From NCBI GenBank assembly GCA_003254905.1, contig QANU01019038.1, positions 100,716 to 164,715 on the forward strand: a stretch of 64,000 nt of DNA, given 5' to 3'. This document shows positions 49,265 through 58,000 of this stretch, in pieces. The position numbers and the translations under genes are program-made. The DNA is from Nissolia schottii. Its lineage: Eukaryota; Streptophyta; Magnoliopsida; Fabales; Fabaceae. The notes beneath the pieces are model-generated. The model saw only the letters and a program-made list of their open reading frames with translations. It did no database searches and was not told the DNA's origin. Positions within the stretch are counted from its first letter, which is position 1; each line of letters opens with the position of its first letter.

Positions 49265-50957
49265 AAAATGATTTTTGAAAGCTTGAAAGTATGTTATGGC
49301 TGTTAGAAATTGGTTAGGAATGATGGAAGAAAGGCTCTAAGAATTGGTACTAAGGAACCTAGTAGAACATGGAAAATTACAAGAATTAGGGGCTGAAATT
49401 CGTCAGGACCCGCTGAGCGGCCAGGGATCTCGCTGAGCGGTCTACCCTAGGCGCTGAGCGGCCTGAACGAAGACAGCCCTCCCCTTTTCGAAAACTTGTC
49501 ATTTTCTAAACCAAAACTCCATTTTTATACTGCTTGCAATTATCCATGGGTGTACTGATTTTACTAAAGTATGTTACATATTATGAATTAAGGATTTATG
49601 TTCAAGGCTTTCTAAAGTATGATAAAGGTTATGAACTGAGGTTTTATGTTTAATGCATATGAACTGTAACTGGATTTATGATCTGTATTGATGAATGTGC
49701 TATGTGATTATGTGTCATGGAAAATGGTTTTACAAAAGGAAAGGAAAGGAAAAAGGAAAAGAAAGGAAATGAAAGGAAAAAGAAAAGGAAGGAAAGGAAA
49801 AGGAAAGGTATCGGGCATGACATCACTAAGTCCCAAAAAGGAAAAGGAAAGAAAGGAAAAAGGAATCTTTTCCTAGCTGTGCGTAATAGCCGGCAATAAG
49901 GGCAAGTTGAAACTTGGGCATGCTTCGTCCCTAGCATAAGGACGGGGTAGGGTCCCCTCGCCACCCCTAGCATAAGGGTGGATTCTCCTATCGTGAGCTA
50001 CTGAGGTTTAGCGCGGCCCAGTCCTCACGATACTGAGACAACAAGGAAGCCTGTGGCGGTAGGCCACCGTTACGGGGGGGTTGAGCTTGAAGTATGTGCT
50101 CTAAGTGATATAACTGTACATAAGTGGAGGTGCGAAGAAGCTTATAATTAAAATGGGCACGGTTATAAGTGGACGCACACTGAAGCTTATTATGTGATAT
50201 GTGATTATGTGAAATATGTGATTATGTGTGACTTAGGAAGTAAGATAGAGAACAGATGACTTAGTAATGAAGCATAGGTTCCCTTGTCACCTAGTAAATT
50301 AGATAAAGCTGCTCAGGCTTAGTATGGATCTTAAAATCAGTAGGGTGATAGTATAACTATGACACTTAGAGACCCCCTGAGCGGCGGAATCATAATTGAG
50401 TGTAATACAAGTAGCGAGACCAAAGGTAACTCACTGAGAACCCAGTGTTCTCATCCCCCACTCCTTTATGGTTCCAGGTGAGCACGATGAGGATAGTGAA
50501 GACGTCCGAGCAGGCAGGCAACACGAGGGACGAGGAGAGGAGCTACAGGAGATAGAACCCTCCCAATGGAGGACAGCTGAAGATCAGACGATTAGCTAGT
50601 AGATGATATATGTGTATTTGTACTTCTATGTGATAATTGTACTTGATACTTATAATACTATTTATATATTGCTGATGAATGTATGAAGGACCATTGTTTG
50701 TTATCTTGGCGGGTACTAATGATATCTTTATTTATCGTTACACATGCTATGTTTCCGCTCAAAATGCATGCTTTAAACGCAACAAGGCTCCTAATTTACT
50801 CTATGTGACGTATAAAGAAAGTTTAAATTTGGTCCATATTTTGGGTAGCAATATTTTTAAAAGAATACATGGGACTAAGTAATCCCCACCAAAGCAGATA
50901 ACAACCTAGTAAGCATTGTTTGCGACGTACGCATAAACAGTTAGCTAGGGTGTTACA
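49265..50957 (+). mobile_element. 3' part of an outer Ty3-type LTR
   Basis: Carries CGCTGAGCGG motifs (49411-49465), the CCCTGAGCGGCGGAATCAT block (50377), CACTGAGAACCCAGTGTTCTC (50432) and the terminal GCTAGGGTGTTACA (50957). It is probably the remainder of the LTR into which the 3.0-kb LTR element was inserted. Confidence 0.65.
49735..49872 (+). repeat. GGAAA-rich purine tract in the LTR
   Basis: Degenerate (GGAAAA)n over about 80 bases, then a unique ATGACATCACTAAGTCCC phrase, then more GGAAA. The same phrase follows the (GAAA)n tract in the sister LTR at 39724-39745, so the tract sits at a homologous place. Confidence 0.85.
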
Positions 50958-51968
50958 TTTGGTCGGGCTAGCCCATGAGCCAGTGAAATTTTTTTTTATT
51001 TAAAAAAAATCAATTTTTTAAAAGTTTCATTTTGGACTCTAAATTTTATTTTGGAGTTTAAGAGTTTACTTATAATTGAGCACATTCAGCCTTTCCTTTG
51101 TGTCCTTTCATTTCATAAATTAATTTCCCATCCTTTCTTTCTAATCAGCCACCCATCCTTGTAGTACGGTTCTTGCTTCCTTTTCTTTTTCTCCAAAGAA
51201 ATTCTGACGTCCCTACTGTATGTAGTAAGTTTAACTTTATTATTTTATATAAAATAAACTTCAGCTTGTGTATATGCTGCCTTTCTGCTACATGTTGCTT
51301 TTCAATGTAATTTTTATTTCTTTCTCCCACGTCTGACGCCTATTTGGCTCCTGCTTCACGTTTCCTTCTTAGCACAAATATAATAATAAACTTTGATCTT
51401 TCCTATGCTTTCCTTGAGTGAGACGTCCTTTTCCTATCTCTTTTCTTTGCATCCTAGCCGTATGGCTTTCCTTTTCATTGTCAGGGATTCTTCCATATTA
51501 TCCCATCCATTGATCACATCATCTTTATTTTTTGACTTCCCCACCATAACAAAATTTCTTTCCTTTCTATTTTTTTTTTCGGTGCAGCTACTTCACTTTT
51601 CTCTTTGGGCCTTTCTATTGGACTGTAGGTTGCCCATTAAAAGAACGAATTGGGTTGCTTTCTGTTTCCTCCTCAGCAACGAACCCAATGGTTTCTTCCA
51701 TGTTGGGCTTTTTATTTGGCTCCAACGGCTTTAATAATTTCATTTCTTTCAAACAAAAACTAACTGGGTCTTAATTGTCTTGTTGCACAAATTAGGCTGA
51801 GTTCTTGGGCAAAATAAAGTTTGGTCTGAAACACTATCACACACATTAGAATGTTCATACAATGTTTGTCATCATTTATTTAATTATTGCAAATTGAATC
51901 AACAATTTGCCCAAGAAGGGGGGGTTGAATGGGGAGGGAAAGATAAACATATAGGCTGCGGGGGTTGG
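50958..51968. other. Intergenic; right part of the split repeat, then no gene
   Basis: The first ~60 bases continue the GGCCCG-type repeat. A 113-codon ORF at 51393-51734 is Phe/Leu/Ser-rich and has no recognised motif; I regard it as chance. Confidence 0.4.
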
Positions 51969-52172
51969 ATTCGCTAACACGGTTGGCGAATTCAGGTTGA
52001 ATTCGCTAAACGCGTTGGCGATTTTAGGGTTAATGGGTTTTAGGGTTTATGTTGAAATCGCCAACCGTATTGGCGAATTTAGGGTTAATGGGTTTTAAGG
52101 TTGTGTTAAAATCGCCAACCGTGTTGGCGAATCTGACGTGGCCGTCCACGCGGTCCGTGGAGTCCACGTCAG
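51969..52172. repeat. Array of four TCGCCAAC/GTTGGCGA hairpins plus a CCACGTCA hairpin
   Basis: Four 21-22-bp inverted repeats with 3-base loops are at 51970-51990, 52000-52021, 52057-52078 and 52111-52132. The last two belong to a 54-bp direct repeat. They are followed by a larger inverted repeat with CTGACGTGG / CCACGTCAG arms at 52133-52172. Non-coding. Confidence 0.85.
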
Positions 52173-52335
52173 CCCAAACGGTGGTAGTTGCGTAATAAGT
52201 TTTGAAACGAGGGTGTTTTGGTAATTAGTCCTTGTAACGAGGGTAAAAGAGTAAAAAAACTCAAAAATTCAAGAACTAAGGTCAAAATTTGCAGTTTTTG
52301 TTTAATTATCAATTAATAATTGATTATGATATAGA

Positions 52336-52487
52336 GTAATCGATTACAATGTTTTCCTGGTTTGGGCACACTTGCAAAGAAGTCTTTGTAATCAATTACA
52401 TTTGTATGTAATCGATTACCATGGATTAACGGCAAGACGTAATCGATTACTTAACATTGTAATCGATTACGCCTGGCCTTTATAAGG
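52336..52487 (+). promoter_or_regulatory. LTR-like promoter with five GTAATCGATTAC palindromes and a TATA box
   Basis: Perfect 12-bp palindromes are at 52336-52347, 52408-52419, 52439-52450 and 52459-52470; one variant (GTAATCAATTAC) is at 52388-52399. A TATA-like CTTTATAAGG lies at 52478-52487, only about 8 bases beyond the last palindrome. Confidence 0.6.
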
Positions 52488-52499
52488 CTTCACATTTTC

Positions 52500-53560
52500 T
52501 TCTTCGTTAGAACGTGACTGTACTCTCTCTCTCCCCCCATCGGAACCGTGGCTTCACCTTCTCTCTACTATATCTCACTCATTTCTTAGCCAAATATCAC
52601 GATTTAACTTGCAAAATTCACCATTTTTCATCCTCTACAAAACCCACTAACTATTTATTCGGATTCACCACTACTATGATTGAATCAAGCCGAGCTCACA
52701 AACGGGTCAAGAAGAACAAAAACACCTCCAAATTATCCAGAAAAGTAAAAAAATGCTTCCTATTTGGATCCTACTCATCTCTTTTCTTCCGATGAGCAAC
52801 TTTACATATATACGACTCATTTTCAACATTAGCAACTCCTACCTCTGAGGTACATTGATGTTCCCCTCTTTCAACAAACTCTTGGTGATGTTCATGCTTT
52901 GTTAGATAGATAGGACTTGATTCATTTTCCCACTATTAAGGAGAAGATTTATCTTGAGTTAGTTAAGACATTGTATACAAATTTGAGATATGTGGATAAT
53001 CATTTGCTATCTAAAGTAAAAGGGTCAGAGTGGATGTTGATGGAAATTTGATGCATGCCTTGACTGGATTATCATTTGATAGTGCACCTGGTAATGGCAT
53101 TTCTCCTGATGAATGGTTGGCTGAATATAATTATGAGTCTACTTTAGCCCTGTTTTGTGGGCACCTGATCGCCCCAAAGGAGCCAGGAGCTTGGCTGGGA
53201 GGTTCTCTATAGATCACCGAGTTTTGCACTACATTATCTCATGAGCATTGCTCCCTAGGGACTTCTGATTTTTCATCGCATGTTATCTAGTCAACAGAAG
53301 CCTGGTGGCAAGTTACCATACGGGATGTTGCTTACTCTGTTATTTCATCACTTTGAGATCCCTATTGGATGACGAAGAGGAGATACCTGAGCATTTTTAG
53401 TGGGTCATAGACAGTAGAACTATGACGTAGATGGGCTATGAGGAAGTTAGTAATCGTTGGTATCCATGTGGACAGGCTCCTCGAGAGGATACACCCCCTC
53501 CTCTTCCTCCTCCTCCCCTAATTGTCGCCTTTGATCACCAGGCTATGATGAAATTTATGA
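52500..53560 (+). pseudogene. Broken retroelement ORF resembling the plant-transposon-protein family
   Basis: A leader-like sequence leads to an ATG at 52678 (MIESSRAHKRVKKNKNTSK). Further segments in different frames read LVKTLYTNLRYVDNHLLSKV (52947-53010), then GISPDEWLAEYNYESTLALF and KPGGKLPYGMLLTLLFHHFE (about 53300-53360). Such phrases, with L.Y.I.....PR and LPYG.LLT..F.HF, occur in a protein family found in legume retroelements (putative plant transposon protein). Several stops and frameshifts are present, so it is not expressed as one protein. Confidence 0.5.
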
Positions 53561-53818
53561 CAACCCATATCTAGGACTTTCATGCTCATGTTTATAACCC
53601 ATGTGGACAGGCTCCTAGAAATGTATGCTGCCTGAGGTGGTGACTCAACGATGACTCAGCATGTAGATAGGAATTCATTTGCTGACTTTTAACTTGTTTA
53701 TTTTACTGCTCTTGACCCTGTTTCGTCATGTATCTTATTGTGGTTGAATATTATGTTGCTTATGTGTTGCAACGTTCTCTGACTACATTTAATGCTTATT
53801 CTCTTTTTTGATAATGCC

Positions 53819-54013
53819 AAAAAGGGGGAGAGTTCATGTGAGATGTGTGGCATAGTTTAATGGGGAGCATGATAACAGTTCTCAAAATCCAAAAACCTTT
53901 TATAAATCATGCATATTCTAAGGGGAAGTGCACGCATTGCATATTCTATATATTTTTTTTCTTTTTTCCTTCGTCACACATGATGTTTGTCATCATCAAA
54001 AAGGGGGGAGAAT
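53819..54013 (+). other. Two polypurine tracts (Sirevirus-like)
   Basis: AAAAAGGGGGAGAG at 53819-53832 and AAAAAGGGGGGAGAA at 53999-54013. The first follows ATAATGCC. Duplicated polypurine tracts before the 3' LTR, with a GATRATGCCAAAAAGGGGGAGA context, are characteristic of Sirevirus-type copia elements. Confidence 0.65.
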
Positions 54014-54870
54014 GTAAATGCAAATGTTATAGGTTTTGATGATGCCAAAAGGATGTCAATGGATTGCTAAAAAAGGACAAATAAATGGTGCAAATGAGAA
54101 ATCAATGGCAATACACTTCAAGGAAAAACTCCAAACAAATTGGCTCTCCAAACCAAATCAATATTGGTGACTTCAACAATTGCAAAGAACAAAGTCAAAA
54201 AGCTCAATTTGGTATTACATTCTAAGACTTAGGTTCTTTTGTAAAAAAGTTTTCTCTTGATAATTTTCTATGGCCATGGTTTTTATTTAATCATTTAAAA
54301 AACCTTTTGAAAAATTTTATGTTAAAAGAAATTATGCTAAGCATGTTTGTCATGAAGCATATAACTTGAATATAACATCACAAATGTTTTTCATCAAGAG
54401 TATATATAAAAAAATATATGTTAAAATTTGATTTAAAGGCGCTGTAATCGATTACCATACTGAAGGAAATCAATTACTCAGTTCTAGAAATAATGTATCC
54501 GATTACCACTATCTGTTATGTCAAAACGAAGTGACTTTTCAACAAGCTCCGAAAGTCAATCATTTTGCACAGTTTCAAGGCCTATAAATACCATTTTTTA
54601 TGCAACATTTCACAAGAAAAACTGAGTATCAATTACATTCAATCATTCTTTTCCTTCTATCAATTTTGCATCAAAGTCTTAGCTAAAAATGAATTAAAAG
54701 TGAGAAATCTCTTATTATTGGGTGGCTTGAACTTAAGGGTCAAAGATCTCTTAAAGTGAAAGTAATCAAATGTTGTAAAGGTTTTCAAACACCTTGAAGG
54801 ATTGAATCTAGTGGAAAAACTCAGGCGAATTGCTTGCGAACTAGACATATATTAACCTACACATTTGAAT
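54014..54870 (+). mobile_element. 3' LTR of a Sirevirus-like element (right end approximate)
   Basis: Begins TGTAAATGCAAATG right after a polypurine tract. It carries GTAATCGATTAC (54444-54455) and variants at 54466 and 54495, then a TATA box CCTATAAATACC (54581-54592). The right end is not sharp; it lies somewhere near 54850-54880. A 5' partner LTR was not recognised. Confidence 0.6.
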
Positions 54871-55046
54871 GATAATTGACATTTTATTTTTTATTCTTGT
54901 TGTCCCTTAAAATGTCAAATATCATTCATAAAAATATGTAAGTTAATACACAGACTAATTTGTTAGGTCTCCTAAGCAATTTTCTATTGAATTTATACTA
55001 TTTTTTTTTTATTTTCATAGTTACCAAAATCACTTTAGGCGTCACG

Positions 55047-55808
55047 TCAATTAACATATGCTAAGATGTAGCATTTTCTTTTTTTTAAAAAAATATATAT
55101 GCAGGTGACAATTTCAAGACCAAAACTCAAAAAATTATATAAAAAAAAAAATTCCACCCTAGGATCTTCCTCGAACTCCTCTTCTTCGGGCTCCTCTTGC
55201 ACGGGAGTAAGAGGGCTTGGTGACCGTGGTGGGCTCGGGGGACTCCGTGAGGGTTCAGATATGCTCCTAGAGGATCCTGCCTCATAATCATGAGTACGGG
55301 CTGCCAACTGGCGGGGATGAAGACGTGGGACCCTTTTCCTGGCAGTCCGTAAGGTCTTTGGCACAGTGACGAGTGAGTTGGGATCTATTTGCACGTCTTT
55401 TTCAAAAGGAATTTCCTCTTGGTTGTCCAGAACTGTGTGAAGCTGAGGGGTGGGACTCTCTGTGCTATGGGTTGTCTCGGTCGGGGAATCTGAAGATGGA
55501 CTACACGGTGGCCCGAAGTCTAAGTCACACTCCATTCGGTAAACTCCTGACATGATGTTAGGTGGATCTATTTCTTTCTCAATAATGATGCCCGTGCGAG
55601 TGTCTACCAACATGGTGATCAGTGCTACAGTACTGGGCTCCGCTGTAGGGTGGTCCATTATTGCGACCCTAGAACCATAAAGGAGTGCGGGATGAGAACA
55701 ACGCGTTCCCAGTGGAAAACATAAAAAGAAAATTTTCCCATATTTACGACTAAATTGTAAGAGAGAGTAAGTGCTAGATGCATTATATCTGAAGTCTTTA
55801 TAATGCAA
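55047..55808 (-). CDS. Hypothetical acidic/Pro-Ser-rich ORF beside LTR-like sequence
   Basis: Not recognised. The open frame is 253 codons, but a better start is the ATG at 55658 (MDHPTAEPSTVALITMLVDT), giving about 203 residues. The C-terminal half is Pro/Ser-rich with an acidic EEPEEEEFEED stretch. The last part (FFFLYNFLSF...) comes from an A/T run and may be intron or chance, since a splice-like AGG|GTGGAA occurs before it. Immediately upstream, on the minus strand, is the block GTTCTCATCCCGCACTCC...TTTATGGTTCTAGG, nearly identical to one near the 3' end of the Ty3 LTR copies (50446). So the ORF is likely part of a retroelement or was captured by one. Confidence 0.35.
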   Translation of the reverse strand: MHYKDFRYNASSTYSLLQFSRKYGKIFFLCFPLGTRCSHPALLYGSRVAIMDHPTAEPSTVALITMLVDTRTGIIIEKEIDPPNIMSGVYRMECDLDFGPPCSPSSDSPTETTHSTESPTPQLHTVLDNQEEIPFEKDVQIDPNSLVTVPKTLRTARKRVPRLHPRQLAARTHDYEAGSSRSISEPSRSPPSPPRSPSPLTPVQEEPEEEEFEEDPRVEFFFLYNFLSFGLEIVTCIYIFLKKRKCYILAYVN

Positions 55809-56019
55809 ATGATTGAGGGAAGTAGCATGCTGCTTATTTGCGAGTTCAATGCAGAAGCAAAATATTTATATCCCCAAATGAGGGTTTCGACTTAAATGGT
55901 CTGGCCTCACTAAGTACATCTTAACCGTCCAAAACTCAAACGAAAGGCTAACACTAAATTTAATAAAAAAAATTATATAACAATTTATATTTATATTTTA
56001 ATAATATTTTTAATTGATC

Positions 56020-57180
56020 CTCCATTTTGCCCTTCGCTATTTTTCAATTTTCCTGATTACCCCTCCTCTGGGTCCTCCAACCACAACCACCAACCCCCCT
56101 ACTCCTAGCACCAACACCGGTGTCAGTGACGGCGGCGGTCGGCACCATTGCCGCCGCTCCGTTGACAGACCAAAATTTCATCAAAACCCAAGAAAGACTA
56201 GAAAATACCAACGTTCTTTATCAACAATAACATCAGCAACAACACCCATAAAATATTAACAAGATCAAAGAGAAACTGAGAGGCAACCCACACCTGAAAC
56301 GAGGCAACAGTAACCTAGCACACTGCACACTCATCCTCAGAACAATGGGTCTTAAAGAGAAATATAAAAGAAATCCACAAAAAAAAAAATCAGGAGAAGA
56401 TTATATCCATAACAATCACAACAACGCATTTAAAACTGAGGCCGTGTCACCAGAGACCGCGAACCAGATCTGAGGCCGGAGACTGCAAAGAGGAGCATCA
56501 TCCCTATCCACCAGGCAGATCTCTTCTTTTAGTCCTAGTCACCGACGGGCTGCTTCTGTCAATGAGAGAGAGAAGTAGATCGGGGGAGGAGATCTGAGAC
56601 TACAAAGGTGGTTAACGGTGGTGTCAGAGAGGTGGGTTTCTGGTTTGCGATCCCTCTCGGTTCTGTTCTGCCCGAGAGAGGTGGTGGTGTGGGAAGGCGG
56701 CATTGGGGGAGGAAGAGGAGAGAAGCGTGACTTCTTAGCATTTCCAACCTATTTGGTATCACTTGTATATAAAATATGCGTCGAAAGAAAAATTTACGAA
56801 TATATAGTTTTGGGTCTGAAATCGCTATAGAGAATGTGACAAGCGATTTTAGACATTTAAAAAAAAAAGTGTCTGAAATAGTCACAAAGTGTGACGCTAC
56901 TGTGACGATTTCAAACTTTTTTAAAAAAAATAAAATAAAATTTTTGGGATCTGAAATTGTCATAGAGAGTGGCGATTTTAGACCCAAAATCATACATCCA
57001 TAAATATTTTTGTTAGATCACAATTTGGGATTAAAATTTTTTTTCCCCATTTAAATGTAAATTTCTCTAGAAGTGATGCTGAAAATGGAGAAGAGAAAGG
57101 GGCGATGGGAGTGTTGGGAGAGAGAGAGAGAGAAATGAGGAAGGAAGGGTAAAATGTGAATTTCATTAGTTTTTATTATT
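56020..57180. mobile_element. Repeat element with hairpin array (56815-56990)
   Basis: The left end CATTTTGCCCTTCGC and the right end GGAAGGGTAAAATG form short imperfect inverted repeats. Inside, TGAAATCGCTATAG, ATAGTCACAAAGTGTGACG, TGTGACGATTTCAAAC and TGAAATTGTCATAG modules make an inverted-repeat array with A/T-rich spacers. Flanking phrases (CATTTCCAACCTATTTGGTATC before, CATACATCCATAAATATTTTTG after) recur at 60743 and 61110. Non-coding; boundaries approximate. Confidence 0.5.
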
Positions 57181-58000
57181 ATAATATTATTACTAGGCCC
57201 AATTAGGTTAGCCAGCTCCTCGAATGAGTTTTATTGCCACAGTACAAGGTAAAACTTTTGAGGCAAAGATAGGTAGCATGTCCCTGTAGGCAGATTTACT
57301 AATGGAGATATAAAAATATAGTGAAAAGTCTTGCCAATAAACAACACCCAATTCGAAGGCATTCTCGATCATGTTGTACCTGACCAAGAACTGCTCACTG
57401 ATGCATAACTTAACAACAACCAATATGACTAACTCAATTCTAACCACCATTGTTACCGACAATGTCATGATAACTGTCACTCCGTTTCATCAAATTCTTC
57501 ATGGTTGATCCACGACAATCTGTTCATCATGTAAGCCTTTTTCATAGATGTTCGTTATTGAGCAGGCCTCTTGAAGTCAGATCCAGTTTCAGTTATAACT
57601 ACAGCTAATTTCCTTACCCTAATAGTTGTTAGATAAACATAAATTATGCACACAAAGAAGCGTGTTCTCCAGTTAAGAAACCTATAGCTCCACATGTTGA
57701 AATCTGATAATTAAGCAAATTGCAGACATTTAAATGAACGAGATCAGGATTTGAGTCAAGTTAGAGGGGGAGGGAAGAGTTTAAAAAAGATTAGTGACTA
57801 CTGACAGTAAAATTTATGAAGTGTGCGAAACACTAAACCTGTATGGCACATATACAAAAAAATATATTACAGTATATGATGCAACCCCATTTTTTAAACA
57901 TTAACATTAACCTATCCAGATAGAAATACACATGACACAGGATATCTTCTTCAACTAATCCTCAGAAAATTAGTGCACCTGTTATAAGAATCCTATATCC
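57181..58000. other. 3' flank of the EXO70D gene
   Basis: Likely contains the 3' UTR of the minus-strand gene near 57900-58000. A 90-codon minus-strand ORF at 57208-57480 has no recognisable motif. Confidence 0.45.

Noticed and set aside
49688..49899. Lys/Glu/Arg-rich ORFs
   Set aside because: Caused by the GGAAA purine tract.
51393..51734. 113-codon Phe/Leu-rich ORF
   Set aside because: No motif, no promoter, and composition of T-rich intergenic DNA.
51969..52132. CRISPR-like array of short palindromic repeats
   Set aside because: Only four diverged hairpins, no unique uniform spacers, no cas genes and plant genomic context.
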